From positions 1,798,001 to 1,862,000 of the forward strand of contig NZ_CP062221.1 of the NCBI RefSeq assembly GCF_021590045.1: a stretch of DNA of 64,000 nt, given 5' to 3'. The notes under the pieces are model-generated. The model was not told where the DNA came from and did not search any database. It saw only the letters and a list, made by a program, of their open reading frames with translations. The DNA is from Cellulomonas palmilytica. Its GTDB lineage: Bacteria > Actinomycetota > Actinomycetes > Actinomycetales > Cellulomonadaceae. Shown piece after piece: positions 35,272-44,002 of the stretch. The position numbers and the translations under genes are program-made. Each line of letters opens with the position of its first letter. Positions within the stretch are counted from its first letter, which is position 1.

Positions 35272-37938
35272 GTGCCGACCCTGCGCGTGAGAGCCGCCGC
35301 CCCGCTGGCCCTGTTCGCGCTGGTCATGGCGCTCGTCGCGGCCCCTGCGGCCGCCGCGTCGACCCCGGGAGCCGCCGCCGTGACGGCCGTGCCGCCCGCG
35401 CCCACGGGACGGTGCACGGACCTGCTCGTGCTGAGCGTCGTCGGGTCGGGGGAGTCGGCGGTCACGACGAAGACGAGCACCATCCGCGAGGCGTTCCTCG
35501 ACGGCGTCGGCGAGCGGCGCACGACGACCGTGGAGACGCTGCCGTACCCGGCGGCGGCCATGTCCGTGCTCGCCGACGACTTCCGGCAGCTCATCGACTT
35601 CGGCCTGCCCGGCACGTCCGACTGGAGCTACTTCCGGTCGATCGAGACCGGTGCACAGCTGCTGCGTGAACGGTTGGGCACCGCTCGGCGGACGTGCCCG
35701 GACCAGAAGTGGGCGCTCATCGGGTACTCGCAGGGCGCGATGGTGATCAGCGAGGTGCTGCCCGAGTTCCCCGATCCCCGGCTGTACGCGGGCGTCATGC
35801 TTCTCGCGAACCCGTCACGGTCGGTGGGCGACCGGCAGGACAACCTCGGTACCGCGCTGCCGGGCAACGGGTTGAACTCGTGGGTACCGCCGGCCGGGCT
35901 CGGCTACGACGCGGTGCCGCACGCGCTCGCGGGCGTCACGACGGACCTGTGCGCCTCGCAGGACCTCGTCTGCGACACGAGCGGGCTGTTCGCCAACCTG
36001 GCGGCCCCGGTCACGGGGGTGCCGTGGGAACCGGTCGTCGGGATCGCCGCGCTCGTGGCGTACGGGGAAGCCGTGCACACCGCGTACGACACCCCTGAGC
36101 TGAGGACGCTCGCCGCACGCGCGGTCGAGCGGGCGCTGAGGTTCGCCGTGCCCGAGCACCGGACGGTGACGGTCCTGGCGTGCGGACCGTCGGGGGAGGT
36201 GTCCGCCGAGGTGCCTGTCAAGGAGCTGGGTGCCACGGGCGCTGCGGCCCAGCGACGGGCGGTCGTGCCCGCCTCGCTGACCGGCGCCCTGGCGGGCGCG
36301 ACGTTCACCGAGCACGGCTTCACGCGCGGCCCGTACCGGCTCGACCTCGACGACGAGGGTCGCCTCACGGGCTCCCTGCCCGAGGGCCGGTGGGAGCTGG
36401 ACTCCACCGTCACCACGGGGCTGGAGCCGGCCCGCACCATCCGCGTCGTCGTGCACGTCGACACCGACGGCGCGTGCGGGGGCGTGTCCGGGTACGTCAC
36501 GGACTCCCAGGGGGAGCCCGTCGGCGGGGTCGAGGTCTGGCTCGAGCGGACGACGAGCGGGTGGGACGGCGAGTCGGACCGGCGCCTGGCGATGAACCGC
36601 ACGACCAGCGACGGGTACTACTCGATCGCCGGCAGCTACGACGGTGAGTACCTGCTGTTCTTCAGCGACGGGCCGCCCACGGCGCGGACCTGGGAGGAGT
36701 CCGTGGCCGAGGGGTACGTCGACCACCTCGACCAGTACCACGCGACGCACACGCGGCTCAACGAGCTCGACGACCCCCGACAGGCGTCGCGAGTCCGCGT
36801 GGGCGGCTCGCTCGGACGGATCGACCAGGTGCTCCGGCGGGCGTCCAGCGTGCGCGTGCACGCCTTCGACGCGGCGACCGGCCGGGCGCTCGAGGGTATC
36901 GGGGTCAGTGGGACGGGGTGGCGTGCGACGACCGGTGGCGACGGCTGGGGCTTCCACGCGGGCAAGGCCGAGTACGGCGGGTGCCTCGGCTACCACGACT
37001 CGAACGCGGTGTACGTCCAGCGGGCCGCCTACCCGTGGGGCTCGCCCCGCGAGCTGTCGGTGCGCATGTCCCGGGGCAGCTCGATCTCGGGGACGGTGAC
37101 GGACGAGAAGGGTCGACCGGTCCCGGGCGCCAGGGTCGACTACAACAGGGAGAGGTCCTGGGACCCGCAGGCGCCGGACGTCGACTGGGGCGCCGGTTCG
37201 GGCTGCTACGCGGGTCTCGGGACGGCCGAGAGCGGGTACGTGACCACGGACGCGAACGGCCGGTACCGCATCGGGGCGCTGTACGGCGGTGTGAGCCCCT
37301 ACGTCGTGCACGCCGGTGTCGGCGGCACGACCCTCGGCTCCGCGTCGCTGACGCTGCCGTCGGCGCGCGACGCCTACCAGGACGTGACGCTCGACCTCGG
37401 GTTCAGGACGCTCACCGCGTCCACGCCGACGATCACCGGAACTGCCAAGGTGGGTGCCACGCTGACCGCCAAGCGAGGCAGCTGGACGAGCGGCACGACG
37501 TTCGCCTACCAGTGGCTGGTGAACGGCAAGCCGGTGACCGGCGCGACGGGCACGACGTTCAAGCCGCGCGCGTCCGACGTCGGCAAGAAGGTCACCGTCA
37601 AGGTCACGGGCGCCAAGAGCGGGCACACGACCGTGACCCGCACGTCCAAGGCGACGAGCGCCGTCGTCAAGGGCACGCTGACGACGTCGCGCCCGACGAT
37701 CACGGGGACCGCCAAGGTCGGGGCGAGGCTCACGGCCCGCCGCGGGACGTGGACCGCCGGGACGACGTTCTCCTACCGCTGGTACGCGAACGGGAAGGCG
37801 ATCAGCGGGGCGACCGCGACGACGTACAAGCTGAGGGCGGCCGACAGGGGCAAGGTCGTCACGGTGAAGGTCACCGGCACCAAGGCCGGCTACGTGACCG
37901 CGACGACGACCTCGAGCAGGACCGCCGCGGTCCGCTGA
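35272..37938 (+). CDS. Large secreted cutinase-like hydrolase with carboxypeptidase-regulatory-like and terminal repeat domains
   Basis: An 888-residue Sec-secreted protein (signal peptide to about residue 29). Residues about 45-300 form a cutinase-type alpha/beta hydrolase. Ser153 in GYSQG is the nucleophile; paired Cys and the DLCASQDLVCDTS region fit the family's disulfides and catalytic Asp, and His lies near VHTAYDT. Two or more carboxypeptidase-regulatory-like beta domains follow (GYVTDSQGEPVGGVEVWLE and GTVTDEKGRPVPGARVDY). Two C-terminal repeats of about 85 residues begin TPTITGTAKVGATLTAK and RPTITGTAKVGARLTAR. There is no cell-wall anchor, so it is probably released or held by its repeats. 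It may cleave polyesters or lipids. Confidence 0.85.
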   Translation: MPTLRVRAAAPLALFALVMALVAAPAAAASTPGAAAVTAVPPAPTGRCTDLLVLSVVGSGESAVTTKTSTIREAFLDGVGERRTTTVETLPYPAAAMSVLADDFRQLIDFGLPGTSDWSYFRSIETGAQLLRERLGTARRTCPDQKWALIGYSQGAMVISEVLPEFPDPRLYAGVMLLANPSRSVGDRQDNLGTALPGNGLNSWVPPAGLGYDAVPHALAGVTTDLCASQDLVCDTSGLFANLAAPVTGVPWEPVVGIAALVAYGEAVHTAYDTPELRTLAARAVERALRFAVPEHRTVTVLACGPSGEVSAEVPVKELGATGAAAQRRAVVPASLTGALAGATFTEHGFTRGPYRLDLDDEGRLTGSLPEGRWELDSTVTTGLEPARTIRVVVHVDTDGACGGVSGYVTDSQGEPVGGVEVWLERTTSGWDGESDRRLAMNRTTSDGYYSIAGSYDGEYLLFFSDGPPTARTWEESVAEGYVDHLDQYHATHTRLNELDDPRQASRVRVGGSLGRIDQVLRRASSVRVHAFDAATGRALEGIGVSGTGWRATTGGDGWGFHAGKAEYGGCLGYHDSNAVYVQRAAYPWGSPRELSVRMSRGSSISGTVTDEKGRPVPGARVDYNRERSWDPQAPDVDWGAGSGCYAGLGTAESGYVTTDANGRYRIGALYGGVSPYVVHAGVGGTTLGSASLTLPSARDAYQDVTLDLGFRTLTASTPTITGTAKVGATLTAKRGSWTSGTTFAYQWLVNGKPVTGATGTTFKPRASDVGKKVTVKVTGAKSGHTTVTRTSKATSAVVKGTLTTSRPTITGTAKVGARLTARRGTWTAGTTFSYRWYANGKAISGATATTYKLRAADRGKVVTVKVTGTKAGYVTATTTSSRTAAVR

Positions 37939-37956
37939 GCACGGCCGACGCCGCGG

Positions 37957-38859
37957 TCAGCCGAGCGTCGACGCGCCGGCGGAGCAGGCGTCCAGGAGTC
38001 GCTTCCGGAGCACGTCCGAGCGGGTCGCGTAGTCGCGCTGGCGGCGGACGTACTCCGCCTTGCCGTCCGGGGTCTCGATCGCGACGGGTTCGAGCCCGTA
38101 CGACGAGACGTCGTACGGAGACGCCTGCATGTCCGTGACCCGGATCTCGCGAGCGAGCTCGAACGTGTCGAGCAGCAGGCCGCCGGGGACCAGGGGGCCG
38201 AGCTTGAGCGCCCACTTGTACAGGTCCATGTTGGCGTGCAGGCAGCCGGGCTGCTCCATCGCGGGCTGGGTCTCGCGCGACGGCTGCAGGGTGTTGCGGG
38301 GTGCGGCGTCGGGCGTGAAGAAGCGGAACGCGTCGAAGTGGGTGCACCGGATGCGGTGCGCCTCGACCACCTCGTCGGTGCCGCGGCCGCCGAGCCGCAG
38401 CGGCAGCGGGTGCCGGTGCTCGTCCTCGCGGTAGACCATCGCCCACTCGTGCAGCCCGAAGCACCCGGTCGCGGCGGGACGCGCGGCGGTCGCTCCGACG
38501 ATCGCCGCCACGTACCGGACCGTGTCGCCCCGCTCGGCGAGGAACGCGTCGACGTCGAGGCGCGTGCGGCCCTCGTCGTCGACGGTGTACCAGCGCCACG
38601 CGGCGTGCGGGGCGGGGCCGTCGGGGCCGGGCTCGAGCGCGACGCCCGCGCCCGGGTGCCAGCGGCGCAGCAGCGCCGGCTTGGTCGGGTAGTACTCGAA
38701 CAGGAAGTCCTCGATCGCGTGCCGCTCGTGGCGCGAGCGGCGTTCGCGGTGGCCGGCGGTGCACGCGTCGGCGCGCTCGGCGTGCGCCTGCGCGGCCGCG
38801 GTCCACGTCTCGTGCGGGAGCACGACGAGCGCGGGGGCGTCGGGTCGCAGGGCGGTCAC
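37957..38859 (-). CDS. Conserved actinobacterial protein annotated in relatives as 3-methyladenine DNA glycosylase
   Basis: A 300-residue soluble protein. Conserved-looking blocks are IEDFLFEYYPTKPALLRRWHPG, GCFGLHEWAMVY, TEV-like EAHRIRCTHFDAFRFFTP and QPGCLHANMDLYKWALKLGPLVP. Relatives are often labelled 3-methyladenine DNA glycosylase, but I see no helix-hairpin-helix or AAG/MPG signature, so that label should be treated with caution. The density of His, Cys, Trp and Glu suggests an enzyme. The start is fixed by TACCCT 6 nt before GTG 38859. Confidence 0.75.
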   Translation of the reverse strand: MTALRPDAPALVVLPHETWTAAAQAHAERADACTAGHRERRSRHERHAIEDFLFEYYPTKPALLRRWHPGAGVALEPGPDGPAPHAAWRWYTVDDEGRTRLDVDAFLAERGDTVRYVAAIVGATAARPAATGCFGLHEWAMVYREDEHRHPLPLRLGGRGTDEVVEAHRIRCTHFDAFRFFTPDAAPRNTLQPSRETQPAMEQPGCLHANMDLYKWALKLGPLVPGGLLLDTFELAREIRVTDMQASPYDVSSYGLEPVAIETPDGKAEYVRRQRDYATRSDVLRKRLLDACSAGASTLG

Positions 38860-38865
38860 CGCCCC

Positions 38866-38871
38866 AGGGTA
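38866..38871 (-). promoter_or_regulatory. -10 hexamer TACCCT of the glycosylase-like gene
   Basis: Minus-strand TACCCT, 6 nt, GTG 38859. Confidence 0.5.
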
Positions 38872-38880
38872 CGAAGCCCC

Positions 38881-38918
38881 GCCCCGGTCCGACGACGCGG
38901 TGCGTCGCGGACCGGGGC
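38881..38918 (-). terminator. Hairpin after the ECF sigma operon
   Basis: GCCCCGGTCCG (38881-38891) pairs perfectly with CGGACCGGGGC (38908-38918), 11 bp. There is no T tract. It lies between the end of the sigma-partner gene and the promoter of the glycosylase-like gene. Confidence 0.5.
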
Positions 38919-38930
38919 GGGACGGTCGAC

Positions 38931-40097
38931 TCAGGCCCGGGGCCCTCGCAGGGTCACCTGGACCGAGCCGCCGACCTCCAGGTCGACCCGCGTGCACGAG
39001 GCCTGCGGGTCCTCGACCACGACGGTCGGCCAGTGGTGCTCGGCACCGATGGCCTCGGCCGCGATCTGCTCGGCCGTGGTGAGGTCGACGCACTCGTCCG
39101 CGATCTGCGCGCGCAGCGCGTCACGCAGCTGGTACACGAACGGGTCGGTCTGGTCCCGCAGGCTGTCGGGGTGCGGCCTGTGGTGCGGGATCACCGCGAG
39201 CGTGCGGGGGACCGAGGTGACCACGTCGTCGGTGGGCTGGGGCGCGGGGGCGCTCGACTCGTCGTCGGTCGCGGGCGAGTCGGTTCGCGCCGCGGCGGAC
39301 GACCACGGCTCCGGGCTGGACGCGGGGTCCTCGTCGGCCGGCACGGCGACCGGCGTCCGGCGGGGGCCGGGGTCGGCCGGCTCCTGCTGCTCGGGCACGA
39401 CGTCGAACGCGTAGGTGATCTCCGCGCACTCCTGCTCGGGCTGGCTCGGGTCGCGCTCCTGGACGCGGACCGCCCAGTCGTCGAGCCCGAGCCGGTCGAG
39501 CTCCGCGCGGGCCGCGACGACCGCCGCCTGCTCGTCGAGGCACTGCGAGCCGAGCCCGTCGACCTCGTCGCGCAGGCTCGCCTCCAGCTCGCGCAGCGCG
39601 AGGCTGTCCGGGTCCACCGGCTCGAGCGTCGCGCCGGCGGGCACCTCGCCGCGCGGCCCCACGATGAGCCGGCCGTCGACCCGGAACGCCACCGGGTCGG
39701 CGATCGCCGGCAGGCCGGTGAGGGCCTGGTACTCCTCGCAGTCGGCGATCGGGTCGCCGGTGAGCAGCGGCCCGCCGGAACGCTCCGTCTCCGGCGAGTC
39801 CCACTGCGTGAGGCACGTGAGGCCGTCGTGCGGGCCGGTGCCGCGGTTCCACTCCCAGCCGCCGACCGCCGCGTAGGCGACGCCACCGCCGACGAGCGCG
39901 GCGGCCAGACCGCCGGACAGCACGACCCGCCGTCGTCGGCGCGCGCGTCCCGCCCGTGCCTCGTCCTTCGCCTGACCGCTCGTGACGTCCGTGTGGTCCG
40001 TCGTCATGATCGCCTCCCGCATCGCGTCGTCGGCCGCCAGGCCGAGCCGCGCGGCCGGGTCCGCCGCCCGCAGGCGTCGCATCGGGTCCTTGCTCAT
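38931..40097 (-). CDS. Single-pass membrane protein paired with the ECF sigma gene
   Basis: A 388-residue protein. A cytoplasmic N-terminus of about 60 residues (KDPMRRLRAADPAARLGL, then a basic RARRRRR stretch) precedes one transmembrane helix at about 59-78. The extracytoplasmic part has four or more cysteines (LTCLTQW, DCEEYQ, SQCLDE, QECAEI) and a Pro/Ser/Thr-rich linker. The 4-nt overlap with the sigma gene and the cytoplasmic N-terminus suggest an anti-sigma or sensor partner, but no zinc ZAS motif is seen. ATG with GGAGG 4 nt upstream. Confidence 0.75.
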   Translation of the reverse strand: MSKDPMRRLRAADPAARLGLAADDAMREAIMTTDHTDVTSGQAKDEARAGRARRRRRVVLSGGLAAALVGGGVAYAAVGGWEWNRGTGPHDGLTCLTQWDSPETERSGGPLLTGDPIADCEEYQALTGLPAIADPVAFRVDGRLIVGPRGEVPAGATLEPVDPDSLALRELEASLRDEVDGLGSQCLDEQAAVVAARAELDRLGLDDWAVRVQERDPSQPEQECAEITYAFDVVPEQQEPADPGPRRTPVAVPADEDPASSPEPWSSAAARTDSPATDDESSAPAPQPTDDVVTSVPRTLAVIPHHRPHPDSLRDQTDPFVYQLRDALRAQIADECVDLTTAEQIAAEAIGAEHHWPTVVVEDPQASCTRVDLEVGGSVQVTLRGPRA

Positions 40098-40639
40098 CTC
40101 GCCTCCTGGGGTCCGGGACGGGCTGGTGCCCATCCGTTGCTGACGTGTCCGGCTTGCGTGGTGCGTTGCAGGGCGGGTGGTGGGTCGGTCTGCGCCGGCT
40201 CGAGCTCCGCGAGCAGCGCGGTCAGCCGGCGGCGCGCGCGGTGCAGGCGCACGCGCACGGTCGCGCGCGGGACGCCGAGCACGAGGGCGATCTCGTCGCG
40301 CGCGAGCTCCTCCCACGCGACGAGGCGCAGCAGCTCGCGGTCGTCGGGCGGGAGCCGGTCCATGGCCTGCAGCAGCACCGGGTCGTCGGGCTCGTGCGCG
40401 GGCACGGCCTCGACGACCTGCTCGCGCAGCCGTTCGGCGAGCGCGAGCCGCCGGCGCTCGCCGCGGTAGTGGTTCGCGAGGACGCGCCGCGCGACGCCGA
40501 ACAGCCAGGGCCGTGCGGCGTCGGCCGGGTCGGCGACGCGGCGGACGGCGTACGCGAGCAGCGGGGCGTGGGTGCGGTCGAACAGGTCGGTGAACCGTGC
40601 GCGACGCGGGTCGTCCGGCGCAGGGTGTGGCGGGCTCAC
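40094..40639 (-). CDS. ECF-type sigma-70 family protein with internal deletion in region 2
   Basis: A 181-residue protein. The N-terminal part of region 2 is FTDLFDRTHAPLLAYAVRRVADPADAA. It jumps directly to RPWLFGVARRVLANHYRGERR, skipping about 20 residues that relatives carry between them (the DVVAETFLVAWRRL-type helix of regions 2.2-2.3). Region 4 is complete (LPPDDRELLRLVAWEELARDEIALVLGVPRATVRVRLHRARRRL). The missing helix is the main contact to the beta' clamp and helps recognise the -10. The product may be inactive or act only through region 4. GTG start with GAGGGA upstream; the stop overlaps the partner gene. Confidence 0.8.
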   Translation of the reverse strand: MSPPHPAPDDPRRARFTDLFDRTHAPLLAYAVRRVADPADAARPWLFGVARRVLANHYRGERRRLALAERLREQVVEAVPAHEPDDPVLLQAMDRLPPDDRELLRLVAWEELARDEIALVLGVPRATVRVRLHRARRRLTALLAELEPAQTDPPPALQRTTQAGHVSNGWAPARPGPQEAR

Positions 40640-40737
40640 AGGCATCCCTCGGTGGGTGGACGGGTTCACCCGCCACGTGTCCGGCACCCTCACGGGCGTT
40701 ACCGGCGCAGTGCTCGTCGCGCTCGCGACAGGCTGCC

Positions 40738-41136
40738 ATGCTGGCGGACATGGTGGTCGTCGTCGCGGTCCTCGCGCTGCTGTCCGCGGTGCTGCACGTC
40801 GTGATCTTCGTGTTCGAGGCGGTGCTGTTCCGCCGCCCGGACGTGCACCGTCGGTTCGCGACGAAGCCGCAGGACGTGGAGGCGGTCGCGCCGTGGGCGT
40901 TCAACCAGGGCTTCTACAACCTGTTCCTCGCGGTGGGCGCGGGCGTCGGGGCGGTGCTCACGCTCGCGGAAGGCCCGCGAGCGCCCGGTCTCGCTCTGGT
41001 GCTGCTCGCGTGCGGGTCGATGCTCGCGGCGGCCGTGGTGCTCGCCGCGACCGACCGGCGCATGCGGCGCGCGGCGCTCACGCAGGGCGCGTTCCCGCTG
41101 CTCGCGGTGGTGGCGGCGCTCGTCTCGCTGGTGTGA
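40738..41136 (+). CDS. DUF1304 membrane protein
   Basis: A 132-residue protein with four hydrophobic helices. The family signature is LHVVIFVFEAVLFRRPDVHRRF, and AVAPWAFNQGFYNLFLAVGAG follows; both are typical of DUF1304. The role is unknown. The ATG at 40738 or the in-frame ATG at 40750 could be the start; the latter matches family N-termini better. It is divergent from the ECF sigma gene. Confidence 0.82.
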   Translation: MLADMVVVVAVLALLSAVLHVVIFVFEAVLFRRPDVHRRFATKPQDVEAVAPWAFNQGFYNLFLAVGAGVGAVLTLAEGPRAPGLALVLLACGSMLAAAVVLAATDRRMRRAALTQGAFPLLAVVAALVSLV

Positions 41137-41142
41137 GGCGTC

Positions 41143-42174
41143 TCAGACGAGCGGGGTCTCGCGCGGCACCAGCCGCTCGGCGACGCGCGTCGACACGCCG
41201 TGCAGGAGCCGTTCGAGCGGCCCGCGTCCCAGCCACGCGCGCCACGCCCAGCACACGAGCACGGTGCCGACGACGAACGCGACCCACGACTCCCACCGCG
41301 GCTCCCACACGACCGCCGGACCGATCACGGCGACCGCGACGACCTGCGCGGTGTACGCGGTGAACGCGAGCGCACCGACCGCAGCGACGGGCGACAGCAC
41401 GCGCGGGACGCGCGCCGCGGCGGCCAGGCTCGCGCAGATCACGAGCAGCGCGACGCCGGTGTTCCCGACGACCTCGAACGTGCTCGAGGAGTGCGGCGCC
41501 GTCGAGGTCAGGGGGTGGTCGAGGACGAGCGTGCGCGCGAGCCACCCGCCCCCGTACCCGGCGACGACGAGCGCGGCGCCGAGCAGGGCGGCCCGGCGCT
41601 GCACGCCGGCCGACGTCAGGTCGCACCTGCCGAGCGCGAGGCCCGCGAGCAGGTAGGCGAACCAGACGAGCGCGGGGTAGTGCGGTCCGACGAGCAGCAC
41701 GGCCAGGTCGCCGAGGAGCCCCGCACCCGGGTCGGTGTTCAGCTCGAACGCGCCGCGCACGAGCGGCGCGACGAGCGCGACCCCCGCGGCGGTCGCGACG
41801 AGCGTGCGCACCGGCCACGTGAGGACCAGGCAGCCCGCGAGGAACAGCACCGCGTACGTGGGCAGGATGACGAGGATCGGCGTGTCCAGCCGCTCGAGCA
41901 GGAGGCCCACGACCAGGACGACGACGGCACGCGCCGCGACGCGCACGCGGGCCCGCGTCAGGTCGCGCTCCACCACGGGCGACGGGCCGCCCGACAGGAG
42001 CGCGAGCGAGAGCCCCGCGAGGACGACGAACAGCGCGGACGGACGGCCGTCGGCGCTGTCGAGCACCCGGTCCAGGACCGAGCCCGGCACGGGCGCGTAC
42101 GGGCCGACGTGCGCGGTGATCATGCCGAGGACGGCGATCCCGCGCGCGACGTCGATCCCCACGAGCCGTGCCAC
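41143..42174 (-). CDS. Multispanning acyltransferase-like membrane protein (DUF418/heparan N-acetyltransferase-like)
   Basis: A 343-residue protein with about nine or ten hydrophobic helices. The N-terminus LVGIDVARGIAVLGMITAHVG is the GxDxxRG-type opening of the heparan-alpha-glucosaminide N-acetyltransferase/DUF418 families. The C-terminal WVAFVVGTVLVCWAWRAWLGRGPLERLLHG resembles the DUF418 end (W-x(n)-GPLE-x-L). It probably transfers an acyl group across the membrane; the substrate is unknown. The GTG at 42174 lies 7 nt after TACCGT. Confidence 0.82.
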   Translation of the reverse strand: MARLVGIDVARGIAVLGMITAHVGPYAPVPGSVLDRVLDSADGRPSALFVVLAGLSLALLSGGPSPVVERDLTRARVRVAARAVVVLVVGLLLERLDTPILVILPTYAVLFLAGCLVLTWPVRTLVATAAGVALVAPLVRGAFELNTDPGAGLLGDLAVLLVGPHYPALVWFAYLLAGLALGRCDLTSAGVQRRAALLGAALVVAGYGGGWLARTLVLDHPLTSTAPHSSSTFEVVGNTGVALLVICASLAAAARVPRVLSPVAAVGALAFTAYTAQVVAVAVIGPAVVWEPRWESWVAFVVGTVLVCWAWRAWLGRGPLERLLHGVSTRVAERLVPRETPLV

Positions 42175-42181
42175 GCGTCGA

Positions 42182-42187
42182 ACGGTA
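42182..42187 (-). promoter_or_regulatory. -10 hexamer TACCGT of the DUF418-like gene
   Basis: Minus-strand TACCGT, 7 nt, GTG 42174. Confidence 0.45.
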
Positions 42188-42333
42188 CGGCGTGTGGCGC
42201 GTCCGCCGCAGGGGCGGTGGGGCGGGGGACCGCGCCAGGGCGCGAACTGCGCATCCGGGGCCGTCCGGCCACCCGCGTCTCGCATGATGGGCCAGCGCGT
42301 CCCGTGTCTTGATCATCCCCCCGCTCCCGCGCC

Positions 42334-42339
42334 TACCCT
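42334..42339 (+). promoter_or_regulatory. -10 hexamer TACCCT of the methyltransferase gene
   Basis: TACCCT, 5 nt, GTG 42345. It shares a 170-bp divergent intergenic region with the DUF418-like gene; nothing else is recognisable there. Confidence 0.45.
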
Positions 42340-42344
42340 CGCGT

Positions 42345-43160
42345 GTGAGCACCCGCAACGACGTCTACGTGCACGGCCACCACGAGTCGGTCCTGCGCTC
42401 CCACCGCTGGCGCACGGCCGAGAACTCGGCCGCGTACCTGCTGCCCGTCCTGGAGAGCGGCTTCCGCCTGCTCGACGTCGGCTGCGGTCCGGGCACGGTG
42501 ACGATCGACCTCGCGCAGCGCGTCGCGCCGGGCGAGGTGCACGGCATCGACGCGTCGAGCGCCGTCATCGAGATCGCCCGGAAGGCCGCCGCGGACGCGG
42601 GCGCGCTCAACGTGACGTTCGAGGTCGGCGACGCGTACGAGCTGCCGTTCGAGGACGGCGCGTTCGACGTCGTGCACGCGCACCAGGTGCTCCAGCACCT
42701 GACCGACCCGGTCGCCGCGCTGCGCGAGATGAAGCGCGTGACGCGCCCGGGCGGCGTGGTCGCGGTCCGGGACTCCGACTACTCCGGCATGACCTGGTAC
42801 CCGCCGTCGGCGGGGCTCGACGAGTGGTCGGCGCTCTACCACGAGGTCACGCAGGCCAACGGCTCGGAGGCCGACGCGGGCCGTCGGCTGCTGCAGTGGG
42901 TGCGCGAGGCCGGCTTCGACCCCGCGGGCGTCTCGCCGAGCGCGGGCGTGTGGTGCTACGCGACGCCCGAGGACCGCGCGTGGTGGGCCGGCCTGTGGGC
43001 GGACCGCTGCGTCGCGTCGAACTTCGCGCAGCAGGCGATCGAGCACGGCCTGGCCGACGAGGTCGGGCTCGAGCAGCTCGCCGACGCGTGGCACGAGTGG
43101 GGCCGCCAGCAGGACGGCTGGTTCGCCGTGCTGCACGGCGAGGTCCTCGCCCGCGCCTGA
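42345..43160 (+). CDS. SAM-dependent methyltransferase (UbiE-like)
   Basis: A 271-residue class I methyltransferase. Motif I is LLDVGCGPGTVTIDLAQRV, the acidic loop is VHGIDASSAVIEIA, motif II is VGDAYELPFEDGAFDVVHAHQVLQHL, and motif III follows (ALREMKRVTRPGGVVAVRDSDY). A C-terminal region of about 110 residues probably covers the acceptor. The substrate is unknown. The neighbouring FAH gene has its own promoter. Confidence 0.9.
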   Translation: MSTRNDVYVHGHHESVLRSHRWRTAENSAAYLLPVLESGFRLLDVGCGPGTVTIDLAQRVAPGEVHGIDASSAVIEIARKAAADAGALNVTFEVGDAYELPFEDGAFDVVHAHQVLQHLTDPVAALREMKRVTRPGGVVAVRDSDYSGMTWYPPSAGLDEWSALYHEVTQANGSEADAGRRLLQWVREAGFDPAGVSPSAGVWCYATPEDRAWWAGLWADRCVASNFAQQAIEHGLADEVGLEQLADAWHEWGRQQDGWFAVLHGEVLARA

Positions 43161-43167
43161 CGCCACC

Positions 43168-43173
43168 TAGGCT
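43168..43173 (+). promoter_or_regulatory. -10 hexamer TAGGCT of the FAH-family gene
   Basis: TAGGCT, 6 nt, GTG 43180. Confidence 0.5.
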
Positions 43174-43179
43174 GGGACC

Positions 43180-43965
43180 GTGCGCATCGCCAGGTTCACC
43201 ATCGGTTCGGATCCCCGCTTCGCCCTCGTGGAGGGGGAGCCCGGCTCGGAGGAGCTCGTGGTCATCACGGGCGACCCGATCTACACGCCCGTGCAGCCCA
43301 CGGGGGAGCGCATCCCCCTGGACGACGACGCGGTGCGCCTGCTCGCCCCCGTGATCCCGCGGTCCAAGGTCGTGGGCGTGGGCCGCAACTACGCCGACCA
43401 CGCCGCGGAGATGGGCAACGAGGTCCCGACGCAGCCGCTGCTGTTCCTCAAGCCGAACACCTCGGTGATCGGCCCGGACGACCCGGTGGTGCTGCCCGAC
43501 TGGACCGAGGAGGTGTCGTACGAGGCCGAGCTCGCGATCGTCATCGGCAAGCTCACGAAGGACGTCGCGCCCGAGCGTGCGCTCGACCACGTCTTCGGCT
43601 TCACGGTCGCGAACGACATCACGGCGCGCGACATCCAGCGTTCGGACTCGCAGTGGACCCGCGCCAAGGGCTTCGACGGCTCGTGCCCGATCGGCCCGTG
43701 GATCGTCCCCGGGCTCGACGTCGACGACCTCGCGGTGCGCTCGCGCGTCAACGGCGAGACGCGCCAGGACGGCCGCACGTCGCAGATGGTGTTCGACGCC
43801 GCGTTCCTCGTCTCGTACGTGAGCGAGGTCTTCACACTGCTCCCGGGCGACGTGATCCTCACCGGCACGCCCGCGGGCGTCGGCAGCATCGTCGACCGGG
43901 ACGTCGTGGAGTGCGAGGTCGAGGAGATCGGGGTCCTGCGGAACCCGGTGCTGCGCCGCCGCTGA
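43180..43965 (+). CDS. Fumarylacetoacetate hydrolase family protein
   Basis: A 261-residue metalloenzyme. [37 protein letters not shown] and the metal-binding Glu pair in [13 protein letters not shown] are typical. [15 protein letters not shown] and [10 protein letters not shown] complete the active site. Members hydrolyse or decarboxylate acylpyruvates, oxaloacetate or homoprotocatechuate-pathway intermediates. The N-terminal about 60-residue domain and its position just before gltX match a common actinobacterial arrangement. The exact substrate is unknown. Confidence 0.9.
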   Translation: MRIARFTIGSDPRFALVEGEPGSEELVVITGDPIYTPVQPTGERIPLDDDAVRLLAPVIPRSKVVGVGRNYADHAAEMGNEVPTQPLLFLKPNTSVIGPDDPVVLPDWTEEVSYEAELAIVIGKLTKDVAPERALDHVFGFTVANDITARDIQRSDSQWTRAKGFDGSCPIGPWIVPGLDVDDLAVRSRVNGETRQDGRTSQMVFDAAFLVSYVSEVFTLLPGDVILTGTPAGVGSIVDRDVVECEVEEIGVLRNPVLRRR

Positions 43966-43989
43966 GCACGGGGCCCCGACGCGCCCGAC

Positions 43990-43995
43990 TACCCT
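43990..43995 (+). promoter_or_regulatory. -10 hexamer TACCCT of gltX
   Basis: TACCCT, 7 nt, GTG 44003. Confidence 0.5.
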
Positions 43996-44002
43996 GGGAC
44001 CC

